Shown one piece after another: positions 23,581 to 32,889 of a stretch of DNA of 58,934 bases (position 1 is the stretch's first letter; every line of letters starts with the position of its first letter). The position numbers were made by a program, and so were the translations under genes. Source of the DNA: JAOADN01 sp046155885 (lineage in GTDB: Bacteria; Pseudomonadota; Alphaproteobacteria; Rhodobacterales; Rhodobacteraceae); assembly GCA_046155885.1 (NCBI GenBank), contig JBJXFU010000105.1:1-58934 (forward strand), given 5' to 3'. Under the pieces are notes generated by a model. The model did no database searches. It saw only the letters and a program-made list of their open reading frames with translations, and was not told the origin of the DNA.

Positions 23581-25620
23581 TCACCACCGGATGCCATACC
23601 GCAGCGCGTCGTAGACCCCCGCGTGGATGTTCCGCGCCGCCACCGCGTCGCCGATCCGGTAGAGGTGGAAGCGGCCGTTCCGGTTTCTCTCCGGGAATAT
23701 CCCCCCCCGCCCCGAGGTCAGCGCCCGGTAGTCCACCGCGCCCCGGTTCCGGCTGAGCGGCTTGAGGTCGAAGTAGAGCGCGTCGTTGGCAGCCGTCCCG
23801 TGGTCCACCACCACCCGGTCGGCCACCCTTACGCCGCGCCAGCCCGCTGAGTAGTCCGACCCGAGGGTGGCGTGGATGCGGTTGCCCTCGCGCCTGAGGC
23901 CGGTCACGCGGGTGGCGATGGTGATCTTCACCCCGGCCTCCTGGAAGGCGGCCATGTAGGGGGCGTGGTTCAGCCCGCCCACGTCGGGCGAGAACATCCG
24001 TTCGGGGCTGACGATCTCGACCTCGGCGCCGCCCTTCGCGGCGATCTCGGCGGCGGTGATCCCGGCGTGGCCGCCGCCATCGTCATAGACGATCCAGCGC
24101 CCCGCGGGGCGGATGTCGCCGGCGATCACGTCCCAGCTCGACGTGGCAAGCTCCACGCCCTCCATCGCCGGCGCCTGCGGCAGGCCGCCGGTGGCGATGA
24201 CGACCACGTCGGGGGAAAGCGCCAGCACGTCGGCCGCCTCGGCGAAGGCATTGCAGCGCAGATCGACACCTAGATGGGCAAGTTCGGACACACGCCAGTC
24301 GACGATGCCGATCAGCTCGCGGCGGCGGGGGTTGCGGGTCAGAAGCAGGATCTGTCCGCCGGGCTGGGGCGCCGCTTCCAGCACGGTGACGGAATGCCCC
24401 CGTTCGCCCGCCACCCGCGCCGCTTCCAGCCCGGCAGGCCCCGCGCCGACCACGACGACACGCTTCGGCCCCGGCGCCCTCGGTATGTCGTGTGGCATCG
24501 TGGCCTCGCGCCCCGTCGCCGCGTTGTGCGCGCAAAGCGCCTCGCCGCCTTCGTAGATGCGGTCGATGCAGTAGGTGGCGCCGACGCAGGGGCGGATGCG
24601 CGCCTCGGCCCCGGCCATCACCTTCCGCACGATATGGGGGTCGGCGATATGGGCGCGGGTCATCCCCACCATGTCGAGCTTGCCGGACGCGATGGCATGG
24701 CGCGCCGTCGCCACGTCGGCGATCTTGGCGGCGTGGAAGACCGGGAACTTCGTCGCCGCCCGGACCTCGCCCGCGAAATCGAGGTGCGGGGCGCTCGGCA
24801 TGCCCGCGATCGGGATAAGGCTCAGCAGCGCCGGGTCAGTGTCGATATGGCCGCGGTTGAGGTTGATGAAATCGAACTTGCCCGAAGATGCGACCCGGCG
24901 CGCGATCTCCATCCCCTCGGCGCGGGACAGCCCGATCGACCAGTCCTCGTCGCCCACCATGCGGATGCCGACAAGAAAGTCGCGCCCCACCCGGGCGCGG
25001 ATCGCGTCGATGACGGTGAAGGTGAAGCGCAGGCGGTTGTCGAGGCTGCCGTTCCAGTCATCCTCACGCCGGTTCGTCGCGGGCGACCAGAAGGCATCTA
25101 TCAGATGCCCGCTCGCCATCAGTTCAAACCCGTCGAGGCCCGCGGCCCTGATCCGCTCGGCCGCGTCGGCGTAATCGGCCACGATGCGCTCGATGTCCCA
25201 GTCCTCGAGCGGCTTGGGAAAGGCGCGGTGGGCGGGTTCGCGCACCGCGCTGGGCGAGACGACGGGCAGCCAGTCGGACTTGTTCCAGTTCGTCCGGCGG
25301 CCCAGATGCGTAAGCTGGATCATCACCGCCGAGCCCGCTTCGTGGCAGTCCTCGGCGATGCGCTTCAGGTGCGGCACGATCTCGTCGCGCCAGACCTGCA
25401 GGTTGTTGAAGGCGGGCGGGCTGTCCTGCGAGACGATGGCCGAACCCGCCGTCATCGTCAGCGCCACGCCGCCCCGCGCCTTTTCGCGGTGGTAAAGCCG
25501 GTAGCGTTCCGTCGGCATCCCGTCTTCGGCATAGGCGGGCTCGTGCGGAGTGGACATGATGCGGTTCCTGAGCGTCAGGTGGCGAAGCTGAAAGGGTTGG
25601 AGCAGGGGGTCGTTCGACAT
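23581..25620 (-). CDS. NADH:flavin oxidoreductase, N-methylproline-demethylase-like
   Basis: A 679-residue flavoprotein with an N-terminal old-yellow-enzyme barrel (LLQPFQLRHLTLRNRIMSTP) and a C-terminal FAD/NAD domain (VVVVGAGPAGLEAARVAGERG near residue 390). Between them lies an Fe-S-like segment in which only three of the four expected cysteines are present: Cys345, Cys351 and Cys363, with Ala348 in place of the second. CVGATYC...C is, as I recall, shared by the StcD/HpbA group that demethylates N-methylproline in stachydrine and hydroxyproline-betaine breakdown. It is monocistronic, with a terminator at its 3' end. ATG 25620 with AAAGGG upstream is preferred over the ATG two codons earlier. 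The second TMADH-fold enzyme in the window lies at 13575. Confidence 0.85.
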   Translation of the reverse strand: MSNDPLLQPFQLRHLTLRNRIMSTPHEPAYAEDGMPTERYRLYHREKARGGVALTMTAGSAIVSQDSPPAFNNLQVWRDEIVPHLKRIAEDCHEAGSAVMIQLTHLGRRTNWNKSDWLPVVSPSAVREPAHRAFPKPLEDWDIERIVADYADAAERIRAAGLDGFELMASGHLIDAFWSPATNRREDDWNGSLDNRLRFTFTVIDAIRARVGRDFLVGIRMVGDEDWSIGLSRAEGMEIARRVASSGKFDFINLNRGHIDTDPALLSLIPIAGMPSAPHLDFAGEVRAATKFPVFHAAKIADVATARHAIASGKLDMVGMTRAHIADPHIVRKVMAGAEARIRPCVGATYCIDRIYEGGEALCAHNAATGREATMPHDIPRAPGPKRVVVVGAGPAGLEAARVAGERGHSVTVLEAAPQPGGQILLLTRNPRRRELIGIVDWRVSELAHLGVDLRCNAFAEAADVLALSPDVVVIATGGLPQAPAMEGVELATSSWDVIAGDIRPAGRWIVYDDGGGHAGITAAEIAAKGGAEVEIVSPERMFSPDVGGLNHAPYMAAFQEAGVKITIATRVTGLRREGNRIHATLGSDYSAGWRGVRVADRVVVDHGTAANDALYFDLKPLSRNRGAVDYRALTSGRGGIFPERNRNGRFHLYRIGDAVAARNIHAGVYDALRYGIRW

Positions 25621-25768
25621 GGGCATCCCTTTCGGTCGCGCTCATCCTTGCGGTGGTAAGGCGGTCGCTCTGGCTCCGATACGGCATCATTGGGCGCGTT
25701 GCGACCCGTTCCTGCGGCGGCGCGCCGGGGCTTGCAAGCGGGGCGCGCATGCATGATCACTCTGCGCC

Positions 25769-27193
25769 ATGCCCGGAACCGCGTCCGCAGACCTGATCCG
25801 CCGCCTCGCCGATGCCGTCGGCGCGGCCCATGTTCTAACCGGCGCGGACACCGAAGGCTATGGCACCGAGGTGATGGGCAAGTACCGCTGGGCGCCGCTC
25901 GCCGTGGTCCGCCCCGGGTCGGCGGACGAAGTGACGGCGATCCTGAAGCTCTGCGCGGCGGCGGGGGTGGGCGTGGTGCCCTCCGCTGGGCGGACCGGGC
26001 TGACGGGAGCGTCCGAAGCCGAGGGCCGGGTGATGCTGTCGGTCGCCCGGATGAACCGCATCCGCGAGGTGCGGGCGTCGTCGCGCATCGCCATCGTCGA
26101 GGCGGGCGTGATCTTGTCGCGCCTGCACGAGGCGGCGGCGGAACAGGGGCTGGTGTTCCCGCTGACCTTCGGGGCGAAGGGTTCGGCGATGGTGGGCGGG
26201 TTCCTTTCGACCAATGCAGGCGGGTCGAACGTGGTGCGCTACGGTTCGACCCGGGGCCTGTGCCTCGGGATCGAGGTGGTGCTGGCCGACGGGCGGGTGC
26301 TGAACCTGATGTCGGAACTGCGCAAGGACAATTCAGGCTATGACCTGAAAGACCTGTTCATCGGCGCCGAAGGCACGCTTGGCATCATCACCGCGGCAGT
26401 CCTGCGCCTTTTCCCGAAGCCCGCCGCCTATGCCTCGGCGATGGTGGCGGTGACCTCGATCGACGCGGCGCTGGCGCTTCTGAACCGTCTGCAGACGGCT
26501 ACCGGGGGGCTAGTCGAAGCCTTTGAATACATGCCGGGAAACTACATGGACCGGCTGGCGGAAATCCGCCCCGGCCGGCGCGAGCCGTTCGCGCGCCGCC
26601 ATGACCACAACATCTTCGTCGAGATCGCCTCGACCGCGCCGAAGGACGCCGAACCGAGGCCCGACGGCACGGTGCCCTTGACCGCGATGCTGGAGGCGGC
26701 GCTGGCCGAAAGCCTCGAAAGCGGTGGCGCGCTCGATGCCACGGTGGCGGCCAGCGAAGCGCAGCGGCGCGAAATGTGGGAAGGGCGCGAGGCGGCGGCC
26801 GAGGTGATGGTGCTGCCGGTGCCGACGGTCGATCTCGACCTGTCGCTGCCGCTCGAGAAGGTGCAGGCGTTCCTCGACCGGATGGCCGACCGCCTCGCCG
26901 CGCTCGACCCCGGGTCGCGGTGGATGGCGATCAGCCACCTCGGTGACGGAAACATCCACTACAGCGCCTATGGCACAACGCGCGATCCCGAAGTGCTCGA
27001 CGCGATTCGCATCGGCGCGGATACCGAGGCGGTGGCGCTGGGCGGGTCGTTCAGCGCCGAACACGGGATCGGGCTGGCCAAGAAAGCTTCTATGGCGCGG
27101 CTCAAGGACCCGGTGGCGCTGGACGTGATGCGGGCGCTGAAGGCGGCGCTCGACCCCGCAAACCTGCTGAACCCCGGGAAAGTCCTGCCCTGA
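25769..27193 (+). CDS. FAD-linked 2-hydroxyacid oxidase/dehydrogenase (GlcD/D-lactate dehydrogenase family)
   Basis: A 474-residue FAD_binding_4/FAD-oxidase_C protein. Residues about 40-180 bind FAD through the PCMH fold (VPSAGRTGLTGASEAEGRVM, then FGAKGSAMVGGFLSTNAGGS and IGAEGTLGIITAAVL). The C-terminal cap shows AISHLGDGNIHY and FSAEHGIGLAKK, the His-containing metal/substrate site. The family includes D-lactate, D-2-hydroxyglutarate and glycolate dehydrogenases; the specific acid is not readable. The stop overlaps the next gene's start as TGATG, so it is coupled to an MFS permease that may import its substrate. Ribosome-binding site weak. Confidence 0.88.
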   Translation: MPGTASADLIRRLADAVGAAHVLTGADTEGYGTEVMGKYRWAPLAVVRPGSADEVTAILKLCAAAGVGVVPSAGRTGLTGASEAEGRVMLSVARMNRIREVRASSRIAIVEAGVILSRLHEAAAEQGLVFPLTFGAKGSAMVGGFLSTNAGGSNVVRYGSTRGLCLGIEVVLADGRVLNLMSELRKDNSGYDLKDLFIGAEGTLGIITAAVLRLFPKPAAYASAMVAVTSIDAALALLNRLQTATGGLVEAFEYMPGNYMDRLAEIRPGRREPFARRHDHNIFVEIASTAPKDAEPRPDGTVPLTAMLEAALAESLESGGALDATVAASEAQRREMWEGREAAAEVMVLPVPTVDLDLSLPLEKVQAFLDRMADRLAALDPGSRWMAISHLGDGNIHYSAYGTTRDPEVLDAIRIGADTEAVALGGSFSAEHGIGLAKKASMARLKDPVALDVMRALKAALDPANLLNPGKVLP

Positions 27194-28392
27194 TGGGTCA
27201 GCTTGCGCTGCTGGCGCGCGACCCGGTGCTTCGGCTGGTCGTGCTGCTGCTGTTCCTGCTGGGCGGCGGCATCGCCTCGATCGCGCCGTTCCAGTCGCTG
27301 ATCGCACGGAATGTCTTCGGCCTCGGAGGCTGGGCCTACGCGGCGGTGCTGGTCGCGGCGTCGCTGGTGGGCACCGTCAGCGCGGTGGCGGTCGGGGTAC
27401 TGACCGACCGTCGCGCGAACCGCCGCGCGATGGCGATCGCGGCGGCCGTTCTGTGGCTGGCCGGGCCGGCGCTGGTCGTTCTGGCGCCGACGGTGCCGGC
27501 CTTCGTTCTGGCGCATGCGGTCCTCCTGCCCTTCGGGGGCACGCTCTTCGGGCAGCTTTTCGTGCTTGCGCGGCTGACCGCGCGGCGTTTCCCCGAAGAC
27601 CGGCGCGACGGCGTCCAGGCGGCGGTGCGGGCGGCCTTCACCCTGCCCTTCGTGGCGATCCTGCCGCTCTGGTCGGCCGCGATCGCTGCCGGGGTGCCGC
27701 TGGTCGCGGTCTATCCGGTCACCGCTCTGGCGGCGGCCGGCGGACTTGTCCTGGTCCTGCGCCGCTGGCCGAAGGACGAGGGCATCCACCGGGCCGAACC
27801 CTCCGGCATGTCGGTCGGGGCGGCGCTGGCCGAAATGGCGCGGCCGGGGATCGCGGCGCGGCTTCTGGCGGTGGGCGCGGTCAAGTCGGGGCCGGCGCTT
27901 TACATGGTGCTTCTGGGGCTGGTGCTGACCGGGGCGGGGCATGGCGAAGGCGACGTGGCGCTCTTCGCGGGGCTGGTCGCGGGGTTTGAGGTGCCGGTGA
28001 TGCTGGCGGCGGGCTGGATGCTGGCGCGGCTGCCGAGGACGGGGCTGATCGCGCTGGCCGCACTGGTCCATGCGGGGTTCCTTGCCGGCTTCGCCTTCGC
28101 CGGGGGGTCGGGCCTGGTCTGGCTCCTGATCCTGCCGGCGGCGCTGGGTGCGGGGATCATCCTGTCGGTGCCGATGGGTTATCTGCAGGACCTGCTGGCG
28201 CACCGGCCGGGCGCCGGGGGTGCGCTGATCGCGCTGCACCAGCTTGCGGGCGACGCGCTGGCGGCGGCGGCCTTCGCGGCGGGAACGGCGGTCGGGGGCT
28301 ACCGGACGGCGGCGCTGGCCGGCGCGGCGATGGTGGCCGCCGGTGGCATTGCGCTCTGGCGGCTGGACCGGGGGCGGCGGGCGGGGGCCTGA
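27193..28392 (+). CDS. MFS permease (sugar-efflux-like)
   Basis: A 399-residue inner-membrane protein with about 12 hydrophobic segments, starting VLRLVVLLLFLLGGGIASIAP. The loop GVLTDRRANRRAMA between helices 2 and 3 is the MFS signature. The layout is reminiscent of SetA-type sugar exporters. The start ATG overlaps the preceding oxidase stop (TGATG). Because it is coupled to a 2-hydroxyacid oxidase, transport of an organic acid or sugar acid is plausible, but direction and substrate are not determined. hemC ends 38 bp beyond on the opposite strand. Confidence 0.82.
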   Translation: MGQLALLARDPVLRLVVLLLFLLGGGIASIAPFQSLIARNVFGLGGWAYAAVLVAASLVGTVSAVAVGVLTDRRANRRAMAIAAAVLWLAGPALVVLAPTVPAFVLAHAVLLPFGGTLFGQLFVLARLTARRFPEDRRDGVQAAVRAAFTLPFVAILPLWSAAIAAGVPLVAVYPVTALAAAGGLVLVLRRWPKDEGIHRAEPSGMSVGAALAEMARPGIAARLLAVGAVKSGPALYMVLLGLVLTGAGHGEGDVALFAGLVAGFEVPVMLAAGWMLARLPRTGLIALAALVHAGFLAGFAFAGGSGLVWLLILPAALGAGIILSVPMGYLQDLLAHRPGAGGALIALHQLAGDALAAAAFAAGTAVGGYRTAALAGAAMVAAGGIALWRLDRGRRAGA

Positions 28393-28430
28393 CGTCTAGC
28401 CTCGCCGCGCGGCCGGGAGGGGCCCCGCGC

Positions 28431-29387
28431 CTACATCAGCGAATGACCCTCGGGCCGGCGCCAGTCGAAGAAGCCCCGCGCCGTGCGGCCAATCAGTTGG
28501 CGCGCCAGTTCGGCCCCGGCCGCCGCCCCGTCGCCCACCGGCGCGCGCAACGCGCCCGCAATCGCCTCGGACCCGTCGGGTCGGAGGATTTCGCCGCGCA
28601 GCCAAAGGGTCCCGCCCTCGATCACCGCAAGCCCCGCGATGGGGGTTTCGCAAGATCCGTCGAGGGCGGCAAGGAAGGCACGTTCGGCGGTCATGCGAAG
28701 GCCGGTCGGGCCGTGATGGATGGCCTCCAGAAGCGCCGCCGCGGCCGAATCCCCGGCCCGCCGCTCGACCCCGATGCAGCCCTGCGCGACAGCTGGCAGC
28801 ATCTCCTCCGGCTCGATCGGGCCCCTGGCGGCATGCGCCATGCCAAGCCGCTTCAGTCCCGCCATGGCCAGAAGGGTCGCCTGAGCCAGACCTTCGCTCA
28901 GCTTCTTCAGCCGAGTCTGCACGGTTCCCCTGAATTCCACCAGCCGCAGGTCCGGCCGGCGATGCGCAAGCTGCGCCCGCCGGCGCAGGGAAGAAGTCCC
29001 GACGACAGCGCCTTGCGGCAGATCGGCAAGGCGCTCCACCCCGGCCGAAACGAAGCCGTCGCGCACGTCTTCGCGCGGCAGGTGGCAGTCGATGACCAGC
29101 CCCGGCGGTTGCGCCGTCGGCATGTCCTTCATCGAGTGAACCGCGATGTCGATGCCGCCTGCGGTCAGCGCCTCTTCGATCTCGCGGGTGAACAGGCCCT
29201 TGCCGCCGATTTCCTTCAGCGGCCGGTCGATCACCCGGTCGCCGGTGGTCTTGATGATGACCAGTTCGAAGGCGTCTTCGGGCAGGTCATGGGCCGCCAT
29301 CAGCCGGGTGCGCGCCTCGAAGGCCTGGGCAAGCGCCAGCGGCGAGCCGCGCGTGCCGATTTTCAGGGGGGATCTGGCCGTGGGCAT
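28431..29387 (-). CDS. hemC: Hydroxymethylbilane synthase (porphobilinogen deaminase)
   Basis: Polymerises four porphobilinogens into hydroxymethylbilane for haem, chlorophyll and B12 synthesis. LKIGTRGSPLALAQA starts the protein. KTTGDRVIDRPLKEIGGKGL, GTSSLRRRAQL and the cofactor-attachment loop DGSCETPIAGLAV (the Cys binds the dipyrromethane primer) are all present. Length from ATG 29387 is 318 residues, as expected; another ATG two codons earlier is possible. It is divergent from hemE with 132 bp between the starts, so both may be controlled together. Confidence 0.96.
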   Translation of the reverse strand: MPTARSPLKIGTRGSPLALAQAFEARTRLMAAHDLPEDAFELVIIKTTGDRVIDRPLKEIGGKGLFTREIEEALTAGGIDIAVHSMKDMPTAQPPGLVIDCHLPREDVRDGFVSAGVERLADLPQGAVVGTSSLRRRAQLAHRRPDLRLVEFRGTVQTRLKKLSEGLAQATLLAMAGLKRLGMAHAARGPIEPEEMLPAVAQGCIGVERRAGDSAAAALLEAIHHGPTGLRMTAERAFLAALDGSCETPIAGLAVIEGGTLWLRGEILRPDGSEAIAGALRAPVGDGAAAGAELARQLIGRTARGFFDWRRPEGHSLM

Positions 29388-29519
29388 CCGCATGCCGGAA
29401 GGGCATAGCCGCAAGCCGGGCCCCGGCGCAATGGCGGCGCACGGGCGGCGCCGAAGGACGCGTGCGCTTGCGCCCGTCCGCCGGCCCCGCCATGAAGGCG
29501 CGACGAGGGGAGAGGACCG

Positions 29520-30545
29520 ATGCGGAAGACCCTGCTGCGCGCGCTTGCCGGCGAAAGTCTGGCGGTGCCGCCCGTCTGGCTGATGCGGCAGGCGGGGCGG
29601 TATCTGCCGGAATACCGGGCGGTGCGGGCGAAGGCGGGGGGGTTCCTGGAACTGTGCTACACGCCCGACCTCGCGGCCGAGGTGACGATGCAGCCGATCC
29701 GGCGCTACGGCTTCGACGCGGCAATCCTGTTCGCGGACATTCTGCTGATCGCCCAGGCGCTCGGGGCGGAATTGTGGTTCGAGACGGGCGAGGGGCCGCG
29801 GCTGTCCACCGTGACCTCGCCCGCCGATCTGAAGCGGCTGAAGGGCAGGGACGACATCCACGAGGTGCTGGCGCCGGTCTACGAGACGGTGCGAATCCTC
29901 GCCACGGGGCTACCGGACGAGGTGGCGCTGATCGGCTTCGCGGGCGCGCCCTGGACGGTGGCGAGCTACATGATCGCCGGGCGGGGAACGCCCGACCAGG
30001 GGCCCGCGCATGCGCTGAAGGCAACGGACCGGGAAACTTTTTCTTCGCTTATCAACCTGTTGGCTGATGCGACGGTCGAATACCTTTCGGCCCAGATCGG
30101 GGCCGGGGCCGAGGTGGTCAAGCTTTTTGACTCGTGGGCGGGAACGCTGCACGGGCAGGATTTCGACGATTTCGCGGTCGCCCCCGCCCGCGCCATCGTC
30201 GCGGCGCTGAAGGCGCGGCATCCGGGGGTGCCGGTGATCGTCTTCCCGCGCGGGGCCGGCGGGCGCTATGCGGGCTTCGCGAAGGCGGTCGGGGCGAATT
30301 GCGTGGCGCTCGACACTGCGGTCGCGGCGGACTGGGCGGCGGCACATGTGCAGGTCGATGGCTGCGTGCAGGGCAATCTCGACCCGGCGCTGATGGTGAC
30401 GGGCGGCGAGCGGCTGGCGGACGAGGCGCGGCGGATCGTGCGGGCCTTCGCCGGGGGGCCGCATGTATTCAACCTGGGCCACGGGATCACGCCGGACGCG
30501 GACCCCGCGAACGTGGACGCGCTCTTGCGGGCGATCAGGGGGTAG
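29520..30545 (+). CDS. hemE: Uroporphyrinogen decarboxylase
   Basis: Decarboxylates uroporphyrinogen III to coproporphyrinogen III. It has 341 residues. The signature WLMRQAGRYLPEYRAVRAK is intact, as are ILFADILLIAQALG with the catalytic Asp, GFAGAPWTVASYMI, and FNLGHGITPDADPANV near the C-terminus. ATG 29520 follows GGGGAGAGG. It is divergent from hemC. The 252 bp to the next gene hold no gene. Confidence 0.97.
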   Translation: MRKTLLRALAGESLAVPPVWLMRQAGRYLPEYRAVRAKAGGFLELCYTPDLAAEVTMQPIRRYGFDAAILFADILLIAQALGAELWFETGEGPRLSTVTSPADLKRLKGRDDIHEVLAPVYETVRILATGLPDEVALIGFAGAPWTVASYMIAGRGTPDQGPAHALKATDRETFSSLINLLADATVEYLSAQIGAGAEVVKLFDSWAGTLHGQDFDDFAVAPARAIVAALKARHPGVPVIVFPRGAGGRYAGFAKAVGANCVALDTAVAADWAAAHVQVDGCVQGNLDPALMVTGGERLADEARRIVRAFAGGPHVFNLGHGITPDADPANVDALLRAIRG

Positions 30546-30797
30546 GCCCCCGGCGTGCCCGGACAAGCGGACCGAATGCGGGCAAATCCCCGTGAAGGTC
30601 ATGCCCGGTCGATCCGCCCTATAGCGGTCGACCGCGCCGCGCCCGCGATATATGGTAGGCTCCCGCCCCTTGCGACGCGTTAGCATCACACCGAAACCCG
30701 TTGAAATCCGGGTGTTTTCCTATGCGCAGCCCTGTGCTATCGTGGCCCACAGCCCCTCGCATAGAAGGGGCGCGAGGCAGGACAAGGGCAGTACGAC

Positions 30798-32786
30798 GTG
30801 GCGACTTTCCAAGCGCAGTGCGTCCGTTCGGCAGTACAGGCGATCCTCTTTGCGCTCGCGCTGGCCATCGCGCCGGTCGCGGCGTTCGCCGCCCCCTTCG
30901 CCGCGCTGGTGATGGACGCGCGGACGGGCGAGGTTCTCTACGAGACCAACGCTGATACCCGCCTCCACCCCGCCTCGCTGACCAAGATGATGACCCTCTA
31001 CGTCGCCTTCCAGGCGATCGAGCGGGGCGAAATCAGCCTGGACACGATGGTGAAGGTCTCGGCCCATGCCGCGGGGCAGTCGCCGTCGAAGCTCGGGCTC
31101 CGGCCCGGCCAGCGGATCGCGCTCCGCTACCTGATCCGCGCCGCCGCGATCAAGTCGGCCAATGACGCCGCCACCGCGATCGGCGAGGCAATCAGCGGCT
31201 CGGAACCCGCCTTCGCGCGGCGCATGACGCGCACCGCCAAGGCGCTCGGCATGACCCGCACGACCTTCAAGAACGCCAACGGGCTGACCGCCACGGGCCA
31301 CCTGTCCACCGCCCGCGACATGACCGTCCTCGGGCGGCACTTGTTCTACGATTTCCCGCAGTACTACGGCATCTTCTCGCGCCGCACCGCCGACGCCGGG
31401 GTGGCGCAGGTCAGTTCGACCAACCGCCGCTTCCTCGACAGCTACAAGGGCGCCGACGGGATCAAGACTGGCTACACCGTCCCCGCCGGCTTCAACCTCA
31501 CCGCCTCGGCCGAACGCGGGAAGAAGCGGATCATCGCGACGATCCTTGGCGGCAAGTCCACCGTTTCGCGCAACGCCAAGATGGCCGAGCTTCTGGACAA
31601 GGGCTTCGCGCTCGCGCCGAACCGCGTCATCGAGCAGAAGCCGCGCCCGCCAGCGCCGGCGGACGAGCCCGCAGAGATGCTGCTGGCCGAAGCCGGTGTG
31701 GCGGACGATGACGCGCCGCTGGCGGCGGCGGTGTCCGCTTCGACCGCAGTCGATGCCGACATGAACGACGCCGCCGACGGCCCGGCGGCGGCCAAGACCC
31801 TGCGGGTGACGCTTGCCGTGATGACAAGCTCCCGCCCCGCCGCCCGCCCGTCAGCCGCCGCCGCTCCGGTCGTCGCGGCGGCCGGGCCCGGCTTGACCGG
31901 GGCCCCGCCCGCCGCTCCCGACGGTCCCGCCACAGGCATCGCGACGGAAATCGCCGCCGCGCCGGCCGTGCCGGAAGGCCCGGTCTTCGTGCAGACCGCC
32001 ACCCCGCAGCCCGAGACACTGGCCCTGGCGGCATCCGGGGCCGAGACGATGACGCCGGTCGATCCGGCGGCGGCCGATGCCCTGGCCGAGGCCGTGGCGG
32101 GCGAGGGCGTCGCGGTCATCGACCCGACCGAACCCGCCCCCGCCTCGGAACCCGCCCCTGCGCCGCTGGCCATCGCCGCAATTCCCGCTCCCGCCGGGGC
32201 CGCGCCGGAACCCGCGGAAGACGCCGTGGCCGACGCCCTGGGCGGCGCCGGCGAGATTGACGACGCCGTGCTTCTGGCTCTGGCCGACGCGGGCGAACCC
32301 GCCGCCACAAGCGCGATGCGCCCCTCGCCGCGCCCCGGCACCGTTCTTCCCGCTGCGGAGACCGCATTGGCGCTCGCCGCTCCGGCGGAAACCGTCCCAA
32401 CCGGCGACCCGGCCCCCGAACCCTCCGTCGAGCCGGCGGCGCTTCGGCCGGCGCCGGAAGCCCCCGAAATCATCCTCGCCGCCTCGGACGAACCGGCCCC
32501 GCAGGCCGCCGATCTGGAAGTGGTGACGCGCGTTTCGACCTCGGGCGGGCGGCAGTGGGGCGTCACCATCGGCAATTACAGCTCGCGCTTCGAGGCCGAG
32601 CGGGTGCTGATCCGGACCGCGCTGATCGAGATGACCACGCTTGACGAGGCGCTCCGCAAGGTTGTGCCCCACTCCGGCGGTTTCGACGCGAACTTCGTCG
32701 GCATGACCGAGGAAAGCGCAGAACTCGCCTGCCGCCGCCTGATCGCACGTGCCACCGATTGCGCGGTGATCGGTCCGACGGGATAG
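30798..32786 (+). CDS. D-alanyl-D-alanine carboxypeptidase with long Ala/Pro linker and C-terminal SPOR-like domain
   Basis: Periplasmic penicillin-binding protein (peptidase S11) that trims pentapeptides of peptidoglycan. The N-terminal signal sequence ends near residue 32 (AFAAPF). The catalytic motifs are SLTK at 60-63, SAN at 120-122 and KTG in GADGIKTGYTVPAG. After residue about 280 comes roughly 290 residues of Ala/Pro/Glu-rich low-complexity sequence. A C-terminal module of about 75 residues (RQWGVTIGNYSSRFEAERVL...) looks like a SPOR peptidoglycan-binding domain. At 662 residues it is much longer than typical DacC. The start is GTG 30798 with AGGACAAGGG upstream. A hairpin follows the stop. 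Confidence 0.9.
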   Translation: MATFQAQCVRSAVQAILFALALAIAPVAAFAAPFAALVMDARTGEVLYETNADTRLHPASLTKMMTLYVAFQAIERGEISLDTMVKVSAHAAGQSPSKLGLRPGQRIALRYLIRAAAIKSANDAATAIGEAISGSEPAFARRMTRTAKALGMTRTTFKNANGLTATGHLSTARDMTVLGRHLFYDFPQYYGIFSRRTADAGVAQVSSTNRRFLDSYKGADGIKTGYTVPAGFNLTASAERGKKRIIATILGGKSTVSRNAKMAELLDKGFALAPNRVIEQKPRPPAPADEPAEMLLAEAGVADDDAPLAAAVSASTAVDADMNDAADGPAAAKTLRVTLAVMTSSRPAARPSAAAAPVVAAAGPGLTGAPPAAPDGPATGIATEIAAAPAVPEGPVFVQTATPQPETLALAASGAETMTPVDPAAADALAEAVAGEGVAVIDPTEPAPASEPAPAPLAIAAIPAPAGAAPEPAEDAVADALGGAGEIDDAVLLALADAGEPAATSAMRPSPRPGTVLPAAETALALAAPAETVPTGDPAPEPSVEPAALRPAPEAPEIILAASDEPAPQAADLEVVTRVSTSGGRQWGVTIGNYSSRFEAERVLIRTALIEMTTLDEALRKVVPHSGGFDANFVGMTEESAELACRRLIARATDCAVIGPTG

Positions 32787-32788
32787 CC

Positions 32789-32809
32789 AGGGCTGACTTC
32801 GGAAGTCAG
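32789..32809 (+). terminator. Terminator-like hairpin after the D,D-carboxypeptidase gene
   Basis: GGCTGACTT (32789-32797) and AAGTCAGCC (32801-32809) form a perfect 9-bp stem with a CGG loop, three bases past the stop codon. A second small stem (CCGGC/GCCGG) follows. The T-run is minimal. Confidence 0.55.
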
Positions 32810-32889
32810 CCGGCAATTTCGCCGGATTCAGAATTCGCTTGAGTTGCCACCGGCTGACGTGCCTCGATGCGGGGGGTGGGAGGACGCCG

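Noticed and set aside
30701..30743. Sigma-70 promoter for the D,D-carboxypeptidase gene (TTGAAA with TATGCG or TATCGT)
   Set aside because: The spacers are 14 or far more than 17 bp with either pairing, so no convincing promoter could be assigned.
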